A stretch of DNA of 64,000 nt, taken from an uncultured Roseobacter sp. (GTDB taxonomy: Bacteria > Pseudomonadota > Alphaproteobacteria > Rhodobacterales > Rhodobacteraceae). Under the pieces are notes generated by a model. The model was not told where the DNA came from. It made no database searches and worked only from the letters and a program-made list of their open reading frames with translations. How positions within the stretch are numbered: position 1 is the first letter of the stretch; the number at the start of each line of letters is the position of its first letter. Location: assembly GCA_947501635.1 (NCBI GenBank), contig CANMWT010000003.1, positions 310,001 to 374,000 of the forward strand, given 5' to 3'. Positions 42,380 through 52,264 of this stretch are shown here, one piece after another. A program made the translations under genes and the position numbers.

Positions 42380-44335
42380 TTAACCATGCGGTTTTTGAGT
42401 TTTGATGGACGCCAAAAGAGCGTCCAGGGCATTTTTTTCATCACGGCTGATTCGTGCCCCATTCTTTCCAATCTCATATTCAGCGCGGTCTTCGTGACCG
42501 CTGCGCAAGGCGTTTTGCGCGGCTTTGGATGCCTCCGACAGACGCCATGTAATTCCCTCATCCGCCAAACCATCGATATCTTCGGTGGCCTCAGCGATTT
42601 CGGCATCAAGCCCGCGCGCTGCCTGCAGCTTCGCCAACTCTTCCGCAACAGTCATCCTGACCTTGGTTCCGTCGTGCGGCGAACGGATGCACGGCACTAT
42701 CGCGACATGGTTTTGTGAGGTGAGGTTTTCAAGGGCATCGGCCCCCAATTCCGTCGCGATATGTGCGTGTAGCGCCTCGACTGTTGCTGACATGTAACGC
42801 AACAGCAGATCGCGCAAACGACCATGCTCGGAATCGCTGCAGCGCATCCGCTCGAGTTCAGCCTCGAAACCCTCGATCTCTGCAGGGCACAACGCGAGCG
42901 CGGCAAGGATCACCGCCTCGCGCATATGCTCTGTGACAGCAGAACTCTGCGCCGTCACCAAGGCCGAGGCCTTCGTGGACGCCGATGCCGACTGCGGCGC
43001 GCCCGACCAACGCCCAGCCCCGGTTCTGATACCACCACCGCTCTGGCGCTGGGGCCGAAAAAGCTGCCACCGCAGGTCTTTGATCGCCTGACCATAGTGG
43101 CTGCGAATGGACGGGTCCTTGATAAGCATGATTTTGTCGCGCAGCGCTTTGTCCAGCGCGGCCTTGCGCTCGGGGCTGTCAAAGACACGCCCTTCCGTTT
43201 CGCGCTGCCACAACAACTGCACCATCGGGATCGCAGTATCGAGCAATTTTTGCACCGCGCCCGCCCCCTGCTCGCGCAGCAAGTCATCCGGATCCTTGCC
43301 CGCCGGCATGATAGCAAACCGCAGCGACTGACCTGATTCAAGTAAAGGCAAGGCCAGATCAATCAAGCGCAACGCCGCGCGTACTCCTGCCTGATCACCA
43401 TCCAGCGCGATCACAGGCTCCGGTGCGATGCGCCACAGCATCTGCAACTGACTTTCCGTGACAGCCGTTCCCAGCGGTGCGACAGATGCCTCAAACCCGG
43501 CCGAGGCAAGCGCGATCACATCCATGTACCCTTCGGCCACGATCAAAGGCTGCCCCTTGCCTGCCGCCGTGCGTGCGGGGCCCTGATTGTATAGCGTCCG
43601 CCCCTTGTCAAACAGCTCGGTTTCCGGCGAGTTCAGATATTTGGCGTTGTCATTCGGGTCCATCGCCCGCCCGCCAAAGGCAACCGCGCGTCCGCGCGCG
43701 TCCCGAATGGGGTACATGATGCGGCCGCGAAAGGTATCATAGGGCTTGCCGCCTTTCGACGAAGGCTTCGCCAGCCCCGCCGCAAGGATCAGATCATCGG
43801 TGATGTCTTTTGATTTCAGGTGATCCCAGAGGCCCTGCCACTGATCCGGCGCATAGCCGATCTCCCACCGGTCCAGTACCTCCGCCCCCAGACCGCGGCG
43901 CTCAAGATAGCTGCGCGCCTCCGCTGCGGCCCCCGTGTTAAGCTGCAGGCGAAAGAACTTGACCGCCTGCTCCATCACCTCGGCAAGCTGGGTGCGTCTG
44001 TCTGCCTTTTGCTGCGCCTGCGGATCACGCGCGGGCATCGGCATTCCGGCTTCGCGCGCCAGAATTTCGACCGCTTCCATAAAGCCGACATTCTCCGTCT
44101 CGCGCACGAAGGATATGGCATCCCCCTTGGCGTGACACCCGAAGCAATAGTAAAAGCCCTTTCGGTCATCGACGTGAAACGATGCGGATTTTTCCTGATG
44201 AAACGGGCATGGTGCCCACATGTCGCCCTTACCCTGATTGGACTTGCGCGCATCCCACATGACTTTTCGCCCGACCACCTGTGTCAGGCTCGAGCGTGAA
44301 CGCAACTCATCCAAAAATCCGGGCGGTAAGCTCAT
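42380..44335 (-). CDS. dnaG: DNA primase
   Basis: 651 residues. The zinc-binding CHC2 motif is Cys43, His46, Cys64, Cys67 ('CPFHQEKSASFHVDDRKGFY', 'CFGCHAKGD'). The TOPRIM core includes 'LIVAEGYMDVIALASAGFEA' and 'VIALDGDQAGVRAALR'. The C-terminal DnaB-interacting part is helical and variable. The start MSLPPGF is chosen because it is one nt after the stop of the upstream gene and everything before it belongs to that gene in another frame. Confidence 0.97.
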   Translation of the reverse strand: MSLPPGFLDELRSRSSLTQVVGRKVMWDARKSNQGKGDMWAPCPFHQEKSASFHVDDRKGFYYCFGCHAKGDAISFVRETENVGFMEAVEILAREAGMPMPARDPQAQQKADRRTQLAEVMEQAVKFFRLQLNTGAAAEARSYLERRGLGAEVLDRWEIGYAPDQWQGLWDHLKSKDITDDLILAAGLAKPSSKGGKPYDTFRGRIMYPIRDARGRAVAFGGRAMDPNDNAKYLNSPETELFDKGRTLYNQGPARTAAGKGQPLIVAEGYMDVIALASAGFEASVAPLGTAVTESQLQMLWRIAPEPVIALDGDQAGVRAALRLIDLALPLLESGQSLRFAIMPAGKDPDDLLREQGAGAVQKLLDTAIPMVQLLWQRETEGRVFDSPERKAALDKALRDKIMLIKDPSIRSHYGQAIKDLRWQLFRPQRQSGGGIRTGAGRWSGAPQSASASTKASALVTAQSSAVTEHMREAVILAALALCPAEIEGFEAELERMRCSDSEHGRLRDLLLRYMSATVEALHAHIATELGADALENLTSQNHVAIVPCIRSPHDGTKVRMTVAEELAKLQAARGLDAEIAEATEDIDGLADEGITWRLSEASKAAQNALRSGHEDRAEYEIGKNGARISRDEKNALDALLASIKTQKPHG

Positions 44336-44336
44336 C

Positions 44337-44681
44337 TTAACCGGATTGTTTGCCAAGCATCTGCTGTATGGCGTCCCAATTGGCCACACACTGCTCTGTC
44401 CAGATCGCGCCAAGGTCATTTTCGGCCAGTTGCGATTTGTCGATCTGATACACCCAGGAGGCAATCGTCGAGATCGCGTTGTTGTAATTTGCAGGCCAAG
44501 CCGGCGTGCCCGAGAGGACCTTTCGCTCCACCCGCTTCTCGCGCACCCCGTCCAGACGCGCATCCTGTACCGCCGCCGCAATGGCTCCCTGATAGGTGCA
44601 GGTCTCTTCCTTGTTCTCTTCAGCAAAAGCCGGCGCAGCCGCGCAGGCGACAGCGACGCAAATGGCGAAACGTACCATCAC
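44337..44681 (-). CDS. Small exported protein of unknown function upstream of dnaG
   Basis: 114 residues with signal peptide 'MMVRFAICVAVACAAAPAFA'. The mature part has two Cys ('ETCTYQGAIAAAVQDAR', 'TEQCVANWDAIQQM'), probably a disulfide. No family recognised. Only one base separates its stop from the dnaG start, so primase translation may depend on ribosomes finishing here. Confidence 0.75.
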   Translation of the reverse strand: MMVRFAICVAVACAAAPAFAEENKEETCTYQGAIAAAVQDARLDGVREKRVERKVLSGTPAWPANYNNAISTIASWVYQIDKSQLAENDLGAIWTEQCVANWDAIQQMLGKQSG

Positions 44682-44829
44682 TACCCTCCAGTATCATTGG
44701 CTGTCCGCCATGTTACCCGCGTGCGGCGGCGGCTGCCATAGCTTAAATCACCTCTGGTCTGGCTGCGGCACGGGAGGGACAGGTGGTGGCGACCCTAACC
44801 GCAGCCCGCGCCTTGCTGTGCGGCCTTCT

Positions 44830-45381
44830 TCAGCGCGTTTTGCGGGCCGTGACGGCTTCCATCGCCTCCCGCACTTCATGCACCAGCGTTTCAGTCATTG
44901 AGCGAAAGACAAGAATGATAAACCGGTCTGGCCCATCCGCTGTGATCGAAACGCTCATATGGCCCAACAGCGTGCGCGCGGTCGCGCCCACCGGCATGGC
45001 GGCGGGGCGCATGTCCACCGGCACCAACCGCGCCAGCACATCCACACTGCCTACACCTTGCAATACAACACCCGCCCACGCGTCGCTCTGGTCCGTCAGC
45101 GCAGCAATCGACGCAAGCGCCGGATCGGGTGCGATACCGCACAGCAACGCCATATCACGGCCAAACCAGATGATGCGGGTGTCATCAGCGCGCACTGCCT
45201 GGTTTGGCGCGGGATATGCCAGCCCGCAAGCTGACTGCAACGCATCGGATACCGGCTTTTGCTTGTCCCTGAATGGTGCCACGGACGTCATTATGCCAAG
45301 ATCGACTTCTTCAAGCCTCAAAGCTCCGACAGATACCGGCAACAGCCCATGAGCCGGCGTCAGGGCGGTCAGTTCATCCAC
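44830..45381 (-). CDS. soxG: Sarcosine oxidase gamma subunit
   Basis: 183 residues, part of the heterotetrameric sarcosine oxidase. It contributes the fold related to the aminomethyltransferase barrel ('VLQGVGSVDVLARLVPVDMR', 'GHMSVSITADGPDRFIILVF'). I choose GTG at 45381: AGGGAGGA lies 8-9 nt upstream and the start overlaps the soxA stop. An ATG at 45405 would add eight residues without a ribosome binding site. Confidence 0.85.
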   Translation of the reverse strand: MDELTALTPAHGLLPVSVGALRLEEVDLGIMTSVAPFRDKQKPVSDALQSACGLAYPAPNQAVRADDTRIIWFGRDMALLCGIAPDPALASIAALTDQSDAWAGVVLQGVGSVDVLARLVPVDMRPAAMPVGATARTLLGHMSVSITADGPDRFIILVFRSMTETLVHEVREAMEAVTARKTR

Positions 45382-48301
45382 GTACGCGTCCTCCCTCCGG
45401 GTCATAAAAGACAGGCGCGCAGACCGTGGCGAGCAATTCGCTGCCCCGCACCGCATCCACAACCCTCACCGTTTCGCCGTGACGGGCAGGACCCCGCGCC
45501 AGAAACCCCAGGCCGATGCTATGCCCCAGCGTCGGGGAATGCGCGACAGAGGTCACATAGCCCTGATCGTTGACGCGGCGCGCGGCGGCACCCCGCTCGA
45601 AGATATGCGCCCCTGCCGTGAGCATACCCGTCGCATCGACCGGTTTAAGGCCGACCAGCTGCTGGCGGGTCTCGTCCATCAAACCCGGCCGGGCCGCCAT
45701 CGTCTTGCCCACACAGTCTTTCTTGGCGCTGACCATCCGCGCAAAGCCGACATCGAAGGCAGTGGTTGCACTGTGAATTTCTGCATGAGTGATGTGGCCC
45801 TTTTCGATGCGAAGCACATTCAACGCCTCCATACCGTAGGCCCCGCCACCCATTTGCTCTGCACGGGCGACCAGCACCGCAAAAAGGCTCGCGCCATAGC
45901 GCGCAGGTACGGCAACCTCATAGGCATGTTCACCGGAAAACGATATCCGGAAAAGCCGCCCGGCGACCCCTGCAACCTGTACCGGGCCACATGCCATAAA
46001 GGGCCAGTCGGCATCTGTCAGAGGCTGGTCCAACAGACCGTTCAGCAAATCACGCGACTTGGGCCCTGCAACCGCAAACTGCGCCCATTGCTCGGTGACT
46101 GACGTGAACCGCACATCCCAGTCAGGCCTGAGCCCTTGGTGCACGAACTCCAGATGCCGCATCACCGCACCGGCGGCAGCTGTTGTTGTGGTCATGACAA
46201 AATGCGTATCTCCCAGACGCGCGGTCGTGCCATCGTCCATGACATGCCCGTCTTCGCGCAACATCAGACCATAACGCACCCTGCCCGGCTTGAGCGTTGA
46301 AAAAGTGTTGGTGTAGACGAAATCAAGAAAGGCAGCGGCATCCGGACCCTGAATGTCGATCTTGCCCAGCGTGGATACATCACAAATGCCGACAGCTGAT
46401 CGTACCATGGTGACCTCGCGGTTGCAGGCTTCAAGCCATGTGCTCTCGCCCGGGGCGGGGAAATAGCTGGGCCGGTACCACAGCCCCGCCTCGATCATCG
46501 GCGCGCCACGGGCGACAGAGGCGGCATGTGACGTGGTCAGCCGCCGCGGAGCAAAACCCATGCCCTGCGCCCCCGCCCCCATTGCCGCGATCGACACCGG
46601 CGTGAACGGTGGTCGGAAGGTGGTCGTACCGGTTTCAGGTATACCGCGCCCGGTAACATCGGCCAGCACAGCCAGCGCCGCGACGTTGGAGTTCTTTCCC
46701 TGGTCTGGTGCCATGCCCTGCGTGGTATAGCGTTTCATGTGCTCGACCGAGCGGAAGTTTTCGCGCGCCGCCAAGGCGATGTCCTTGACCGTCACGTCAT
46801 TTTGAAAGTCGAGCCACGCGCGGTCGTGACCCGGCACCGACCAGTAGGGCCGAATGCGGTAAGGGCTCTCTTCGGCATCGGGCACATCGGCCGCCTTTGG
46901 CTTCATGCCGATGTCTTTCAACACCGCTTGCGCTGCTTCAGCACCCGCTTTCAGACAGGCAAGAGTGCTGAAATCACCCGCGCAGGCCCCGGCTGCGATC
47001 AGCCCCGGCACAGCACCGTCCTGCGGCACAAAGCTTGCGATATCCTCGCGCCAGACCGGTTTACCGTTCATATGACAGGTCAGGTGCACCGTCGGGTTCC
47101 AGCCGCCCGATACCGCCAGACAATCTGCCTCAAGCCGCCGGATACGCCCCCCTGCGTTGACCATTACCTCTTTGAGACCGCGCCGGCCGCGTGTGTTTTC
47201 CACAACAGCCCCCGCAAATACCGGGAAATCACCCTGCGCGCGCGGCGCATCTTCCCGAGTATCAACGAGACCGACGACCTCAACCCCAGCCGCGTCAAGG
47301 TCCCGGGCAGTGCGATGGGCATCGTCATTATTGCCAAAGACTGCAACACGCGTGCCCGCGGCAACCCCGAAGCGGTGCAGATAGCTCCGCACGGCACTCG
47401 CCGTCATAATGCCAGGGCGATCGTTGTTGGCAAAGGCGATCTGGCGTTCCAAAGCGCCGGCAGCAAGAACACACCGCCGTGCGGCAATGCGCCAGAATGT
47501 CTCGCGCGGGGACCCTGCGTGCGGCGCCCCCGGCCAGCGCTCCAACGCGCCGAAGGTGCCCTGATCGTAAGCGCCCGTCACCGAGGTATGTGTCATGATC
47601 CGCACATTGGACATGCCCGCCAGCTCAGCCGCTGCGGCCATGGCCCAGTCGCTGCCGGACTGTGCGTCCACCTTGAAGTCTTCAGCGTGCAACCGGCCAC
47701 CCAAGACACTGTCCTGCTCGCACAGGATCACATCCGCGCCTGCGCGCCCTGCCGTCAGCGCTGCCATCAGCCCCGCAGGCCCCGCCCCCACCACCAGCAG
47801 ATCGCAAAAGGCATAGGCCTTCTCGTAGCGTTCTTCGACTGACTGGCCGCTAAGCGCCCCCAGCCCCGCCGCACGGCGTATCACCGGCTCGTAAAGCCTT
47901 TCCCAAAAGCTGCGCGGCCACATGAAAGTTTTGTAGTAAAAGCCGGCCCCCAGAAAAGGGGACGCGAAATCATTTACTTCCAACACATCAAAGCCCAGCG
48001 AAGGCCAGGCGTTCTGGCTGTGCACCTTCAACCCGTCGTAAATCTCCTGCACGGTGGCCCGTACATTCGGCTCTTGCGCGGCACCCTGCCCGATGGTCAC
48101 CAAGGCGTTGGGTTCTTCGCTACCGGCGGTCATGATCCCGCGCGGGCGATGGTACTTGAACGACCGGGCCACGATCCGCTGGCCCTTGGCCAGCAACGCC
48201 GACGCCACGGTGTCGCCCGCAAAGGCGTTATGCCCCACACCGTCAAACTGAAAGCGCAGTTTCCGCGTGCGGTCGACCAGCCCCTTGCCCTCGATCCTCA
48301 T
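45374..48301 (-). CDS. soxA: Sarcosine oxidase alpha subunit
   Basis: 975 residues. The first ~85 residues form a 2Fe-2S ferredoxin-like fold ('FDGVGHNAFAGDTVASALLA') without cluster Cys, then an NAD-binding domain ('DLLVVGAGPAGLMAALTAGR', GxGxxG) and a C-terminal aminomethyltransferase-like half ('GICDVSTLGKIDIQGPDAAA') that binds tetrahydrofolate. Electrons from sarcosine oxidation pass through FAD/FMN to O2, giving glycine and methylene-THF. It overlaps soxD and soxG. Confidence 0.96.
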   Translation of the reverse strand: MRIEGKGLVDRTRKLRFQFDGVGHNAFAGDTVASALLAKGQRIVARSFKYHRPRGIMTAGSEEPNALVTIGQGAAQEPNVRATVQEIYDGLKVHSQNAWPSLGFDVLEVNDFASPFLGAGFYYKTFMWPRSFWERLYEPVIRRAAGLGALSGQSVEERYEKAYAFCDLLVVGAGPAGLMAALTAGRAGADVILCEQDSVLGGRLHAEDFKVDAQSGSDWAMAAAAELAGMSNVRIMTHTSVTGAYDQGTFGALERWPGAPHAGSPRETFWRIAARRCVLAAGALERQIAFANNDRPGIMTASAVRSYLHRFGVAAGTRVAVFGNNDDAHRTARDLDAAGVEVVGLVDTREDAPRAQGDFPVFAGAVVENTRGRRGLKEVMVNAGGRIRRLEADCLAVSGGWNPTVHLTCHMNGKPVWREDIASFVPQDGAVPGLIAAGACAGDFSTLACLKAGAEAAQAVLKDIGMKPKAADVPDAEESPYRIRPYWSVPGHDRAWLDFQNDVTVKDIALAARENFRSVEHMKRYTTQGMAPDQGKNSNVAALAVLADVTGRGIPETGTTTFRPPFTPVSIAAMGAGAQGMGFAPRRLTTSHAASVARGAPMIEAGLWYRPSYFPAPGESTWLEACNREVTMVRSAVGICDVSTLGKIDIQGPDAAAFLDFVYTNTFSTLKPGRVRYGLMLREDGHVMDDGTTARLGDTHFVMTTTTAAAGAVMRHLEFVHQGLRPDWDVRFTSVTEQWAQFAVAGPKSRDLLNGLLDQPLTDADWPFMACGPVQVAGVAGRLFRISFSGEHAYEVAVPARYGASLFAVLVARAEQMGGGAYGMEALNVLRIEKGHITHAEIHSATTAFDVGFARMVSAKKDCVGKTMAARPGLMDETRQQLVGLKPVDATGMLTAGAHIFERGAAARRVNDQGYVTSVAHSPTLGHSIGLGFLARGPARHGETVRVVDAVRGSELLATVCAPVFYDPEGGRVRG

Positions 48302-48567
48302 GCGCCGGCCCTCTCGTCTTGCGCCATCACGACATCCAGCACCTCATGGGTCGAAGTGTTGCGCGTGACAACCAGCCACGCCCCGCACCCGGCCTCGTGG
48401 TGCCACAGGTCACGCCGCAGGCCAGCCGGGTTCTCGCGCAGGTGCAGATAAGCCTCCCACGCGTCTTCCCCGGCATCAGGCGCGGGGCGATGCAGCGCAA
48501 CGGCCTCCCCCTGATAATAAAACTCCCGGCGGTCCCGTTCACCGCAAAGCGGACACGTCAGCCTCAT
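48298..48567 (-). CDS. soxD: Sarcosine oxidase delta subunit
   Basis: 89 residues with a zinc site: Cys5 and Cys8 in 'MRLTCPLCGERDRREF' plus His/Cys in 'WHHEAGCGAWLVV'. The ATG at 48567 is preferred; the longer frame has no recognised content. It overlaps soxA (ATGA). It stabilises the alpha/beta core of the enzyme. Confidence 0.93.
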   Translation of the reverse strand: MRLTCPLCGERDRREFYYQGEAVALHRPAPDAGEDAWEAYLHLRENPAGLRRDLWHHEAGCGAWLVVTRNTSTHEVLDVVMAQDERAGA

Positions 48568-48625
48568 GTGTGATCCATTCCTGTACTGTGCATCTGCGTA
48601 TTTGCCATCGCGTCCAAGCCGCCCG

Positions 48626-49879
48626 TTAATGCAAGTTGTGCTGGGCGCCTGTGCCCTCTTCATCCATCAGCCCGCGCCCGTCGCGAAAGCGGTTCAGGCG
48701 AAACCCGCGCGCAGTCTCATGCGGCTCTCCTGTCGCCATAAGATGGGCAAGTGCATAACCAGACGCAGGCACCGCCTTGAACCCGCCGTAGCACCAGCCG
48801 CAATCCACAAACAAACCATCGGTGTCCGTCTTGTCGATAATGGGCGAGCCGTCCGGTGTCATATCCATGATCCCCCCCCACGACCGCAGCACCCTGGCCT
48901 TGCCGATCATGGGCATCAGCGTCATGCCAGCCTCCATCACATGCTCTGCCATCGGCAGATTGCCCCGCTGCGCGTAAGAGGCGTAAAAGTCGAGATCACC
49001 GCCGAACACCAGCCCGCCCTTGTCGGACTGGCTGATATAGAAGTGTCCCATCCCAAAGCTGATGACATGATCGATACAAGGCTTGAGCCCCTCGGTCACA
49101 AAGGCCTGCAGCACATGGCTCTCGATGGGCAACCGCATGCCCGCCAGCGCGGCCACCTGCCCCGAACGCCCCGCCGTCACAATCGCAACCTGTCGCGCCT
49201 TGATCGCACCGCGCGACGTCTGCACCCCTTTGACGACACCGCCTTCGATGTCGATGCCCGTTACTTCGCAATTCTGCACCAGATCGACGCCGCGCGCATC
49301 GGCGCCGCGCGCATAGCCCCAGGCAACCGCATCATGGCGCGCAGACCCCCCGCGCGGATGCAAAAGCCCGCCATAAATTGGAAACCGCGTGTTGTCGAAA
49401 TCAAGGTAGGGAAGATACGACCGCACTCCCTCCCGGTCCAGCAGCACCGCATCGTCCCCCTGCGCATGCATCGCATTGCCCCGCCGGACGAATGCATCGC
49501 GCTGACCATCTGAATGGAACAGATTGATAATGCCGCGTTGTGAGTGCATCACATTGTAATTCAGCTCGGCCTCCAACCCTTCCCAAAGCCTGAGGGAATG
49601 GCTGTAAAACTCTGAATTGCCCGGCAAATAGTAATTGGCGCGCACGATCGTGGTATTGCGTCCGATATTGCCGCTGCCGATATAGCCCTTCTCGAGCACC
49701 GCGACATTCGTAATCCCGTGATGCCGGGCCAGATAATATGCCGTGGACAGCCCGTGCCCGCCGCCGCCGATGATAATCACGTCATACTCGGCCTTGGGCT
49801 CGGGATCGCGCCACTGCGGCGTCCAGCCCTTGTTGCCCGAAAGTCCTTCCCGCAACACCCGCCAGCCTGAAAATCGCAT
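48626..49879 (-). CDS. soxB: Sarcosine oxidase beta subunit
   Basis: 417 residues, the flavoprotein that oxidises sarcosine. The FAD-binding motif is 'YDVIIIGGGGHGLSTAYYLA' (GxGxxG), and covalent FMN is expected at a His in the 'RANYYLPGNSEFYSHSLRLW' region. The C-terminal 'GWCYGGFKAVPASGYALAHL' is also family-typical. It heads the operon soxB-D-A-G; glyA and other folate genes often found nearby are absent. Confidence 0.96.
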   Translation of the reverse strand: MRFSGWRVLREGLSGNKGWTPQWRDPEPKAEYDVIIIGGGGHGLSTAYYLARHHGITNVAVLEKGYIGSGNIGRNTTIVRANYYLPGNSEFYSHSLRLWEGLEAELNYNVMHSQRGIINLFHSDGQRDAFVRRGNAMHAQGDDAVLLDREGVRSYLPYLDFDNTRFPIYGGLLHPRGGSARHDAVAWGYARGADARGVDLVQNCEVTGIDIEGGVVKGVQTSRGAIKARQVAIVTAGRSGQVAALAGMRLPIESHVLQAFVTEGLKPCIDHVISFGMGHFYISQSDKGGLVFGGDLDFYASYAQRGNLPMAEHVMEAGMTLMPMIGKARVLRSWGGIMDMTPDGSPIIDKTDTDGLFVDCGWCYGGFKAVPASGYALAHLMATGEPHETARGFRLNRFRDGRGLMDEEGTGAQHNLH

Positions 49880-50295
49880 GTGGTCTCCCCGAACTCAAAT
49901 CCAAGACATCAAACGCCGGTTCACGATATCAACCAACCCGCAGGTTAAACACACAAAAAGCGGCGCAAAGCGTCGTTTTTCGCAACCGGGGACAATCCCA
50001 GATGCATCAAGGCACCGTTGCTGAAAACCACGACAATTCGCAAAAATACCATCTCTGCGCCACATGATTGCCCCATTTCAGCCCCGAGCCCGCCCGCTTC
50101 TGGTGCAAATGCTGAAGAACTGCTCGGCGCAGGGGGCGCCTCATAGGCTTTCTGTGCTGTTGCAGGCAACAAAACCAAGCGGGACGTCTCAAAAATTGTC
50201 TTTTTGCGCACATCATAAAGCCACATTTGGCAAGCATTCGTCGGAATACGAATGTGTTTCTGTGTACGCAATAATTCAGGTTGAAGGCAGTTAAT
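49880..50295. other. Divergent regulatory spacer between soxB and tadE-like gene
   Basis: 416 bp without a supported gene. An imperfect hairpin flanked by A5 and T5 at 49955-49980 (AAAAAGCGGCG-C-AAA-GCGTCG-TTTTT, one bulge, one wobble) could be a terminator or attenuator for soxB-directed or plus-strand RNA. No operator was identified. Confidence 0.45.
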
Positions 50296-50739
50296 ATGAA
50301 CAAAGATCAAAAGATCACCAAGCCGCAGCGCACTCTTCGCGAGTTCTGGCGCAAGGAAGATGGCAGCTTCACTTTGGAGTTTGTTATCTGGATGCCGATC
50401 TTTGCGTTTCTTCTCGCAGTCGTAATGAACCTGTCGATGGTGTTCTATTACGAATCGCAAATGTTGCGGATCTCGCAGGATGCCACACGTGCATTCTCGC
50501 TCGGCCGCTTCATCGAAGAAACAAACGGACCAACCGCGGCAGATCAGGCAGAGCAGTACATCCGCGACAGGCTTTCCTTCATCGGGGCCAATTTCACAAT
50601 CGAAGTCGAGAATGTGGGATCAGTCGCTACAACGCGCGTCTATACAAATGCGGCAGAGCTAATGCCATTCAGCTTGGCGCGCGCGCCCTTCAACGGAGTT
50701 CAAGTAGGCGTAAACTCCCAGTACATAATCGAGTTCTGA
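50296..50739 (+). CDS. TadE-like pseudopilin/pilus assembly protein
   Basis: 147 residues. A short basic N-terminus ends in 'KEDGSFTLEFVIWMPIFAFL', the TadE signature with conserved Glu just inside the single membrane segment (about residues 19-43). The rest is periplasmic. The ATG at 50296 is preceded by GAAGGCAG. It is 1 nt before the tadG-like gene. The main tad operon is not in the window. Confidence 0.85.
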   Translation: MNKDQKITKPQRTLREFWRKEDGSFTLEFVIWMPIFAFLLAVVMNLSMVFYYESQMLRISQDATRAFSLGRFIEETNGPTAADQAEQYIRDRLSFIGANFTIEVENVGSVATTRVYTNAAELMPFSLARAPFNGVQVGVNSQYIIEF

Positions 50740-50740
50740 T

Positions 50741-52204
50741 ATGACCGACATGACACCTGACAGCCAGAAACAGCATTTCCTTGCAGATGAGGACGGGTCC
50801 GCGACGCCACTGGCGATCGCGTTCGTCTGTATTTTCTGCGTGATCGGCGGGCTTGCCGTTGACTTCAACAAAGCCGTCTCCGAACGCACACAGATGCAGC
50901 TTGCGACCGACACGGCCGCCCATGCTGCGCTGTACACATGGGAATTCGAGGATCAGCAGGCGTCGACAACCAAGGCTCTCGCCACCATCACCGACATGCT
51001 GCCTGACATTGCCTACCGCGACGCGCTTCTGGGCAGCGATATCGAATACGGTTTCTACGATCCCGATCTGGGCACCTTCACGGTGGACCCGACCTTTGTT
51101 GAGGATAAAGACAGCCCCCTGCGCAGCGCGGTACGCGCAACAGCGCAGCTTGAGCCTGAACGCAACAACGCATCGCGCAACATCTTCCTGCGGATCATCG
51201 ATCACGACACCTTCACGATCCGCACCAGCTCGATCTACGCGTCCTATTTCCCGCCCTGCTTTAACGAAGGGTTCGTGGCACAGGACGTTGTCGACCTGCA
51301 ATCAGGCAACAGTTACACCGATGGCTTCTGCATTCACTCCAACACCTATGTGAGCATGAACCAGAACAACTTCTTTGAGCCGGGCACAGTCGTGTCGATG
51401 CCCAGTCTCGCCGATCTGGACATTCCGTCTTCCGGATTTGAGAAAAACGAAGGCCTGCAAGCCGCCTTGCGCAGCGGCAGCTACCGTCTGCGCGTTTTGA
51501 ATAACTTGCCCCTGCGTTTCCAAAGCCTTCGGGACGGCGAAATAAAGTATACTGAAGAAGCTGGCGTAACCGAAGTGCTTCCAGTGCTTTGGCCTGCGGA
51601 CGTCTCCAGCGGCGGCGGCGGGAACGGCAACAATGGTCAAGACAATGAGAACGGCACAGGCGATACAAGCACAGACACGACCAACACAGGCGGTGTCGTC
51701 AAGCGGATGTCATCAACGGACACCGGCAAAAAGAATATGACACCCGCCCACTTCGACATTCCAAACCGCATCTACCAATTGGAATGCAGTGGCAACGGCG
51801 ACATTACCTTCTCGGCCGATACCTTCAAAGATTTTGCTCTGGTCACAACTTGCCCGATCAAGTTTTCGAACGGTACGATTCTTGAAAACGTCATCATCGC
51901 CACCGAGGGAGATGTTGACGCGTCACACGTGCAGATCGGAAAGGATGACAGCTGCGACGCCGGCGGCGGTGCTGCAATCTGGACGTATGGTGACGTAAAA
52001 ACCGCATCCGCGCTGTCGGGGTTCGGCGCTCAGATACTTGCGCTCGGGGACATCCAGTTCACCGCTAATGCTGACGGCATCCAGGGCGTATCCTTTATTG
52101 CCGGTGGCCGCATCGACGGCACCAGCAACTCCAACATGGGCTTCTGCAACAACGGCGGAACCGAAAACTTTCAGGAAGACCCATACTTCCGGATGGTGAA
52201 CTAG
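50741..52204 (+). CDS. TadG-like pilus assembly protein
   Basis: 487 residues. The N-terminus 'ADEDGSATPLAIAFVCIFCV' is a Tad-type hydrophobic anchor, followed by 'DFNKAVSERTQMQLATDTAA', the classic TadE/F/G segment, then a large beta-rich periplasmic domain with Asn/Gly/Thr-rich linker ('GGGGNGNNGQDNENGTGDTS'). Together with the gene before it, it probably forms minor structural components of Flp pili. Bidirectional terminator follows. Confidence 0.87.
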   Translation: MTDMTPDSQKQHFLADEDGSATPLAIAFVCIFCVIGGLAVDFNKAVSERTQMQLATDTAAHAALYTWEFEDQQASTTKALATITDMLPDIAYRDALLGSDIEYGFYDPDLGTFTVDPTFVEDKDSPLRSAVRATAQLEPERNNASRNIFLRIIDHDTFTIRTSSIYASYFPPCFNEGFVAQDVVDLQSGNSYTDGFCIHSNTYVSMNQNNFFEPGTVVSMPSLADLDIPSSGFEKNEGLQAALRSGSYRLRVLNNLPLRFQSLRDGEIKYTEEAGVTEVLPVLWPADVSSGGGGNGNNGQDNENGTGDTSTDTTNTGGVVKRMSSTDTGKKNMTPAHFDIPNRIYQLECSGNGDITFSADTFKDFALVTTCPIKFSNGTILENVIIATEGDVDASHVQIGKDDSCDAGGGAAIWTYGDVKTASALSGFGAQILALGDIQFTANADGIQGVSFIAGGRIDGTSNSNMGFCNNGGTENFQEDPYFRMVN

Positions 52205-52227
52205 CCCCTCGGAATACCATATTTTTT

Positions 52228-52258
52228 AAAAAGGGCGTGCCGCGAGCACGCCCTTTTT
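52228..52258. terminator. Bidirectional terminator between tadG-like and glutamate dehydrogenase genes
   Basis: Perfect stem AAAAAGGGCGTGC/GCACGCCCTTTTT with a 5-nt loop. The T-run on both strands serves both convergent genes. Confidence 0.95.
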
Positions 52259-52264
52259 GTCTGT

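Noticed and set aside
49945-50460. Minus-strand open frame across the tadE-like start
   Set aside because: It covers the TadE membrane segment antisense and shows no family features.
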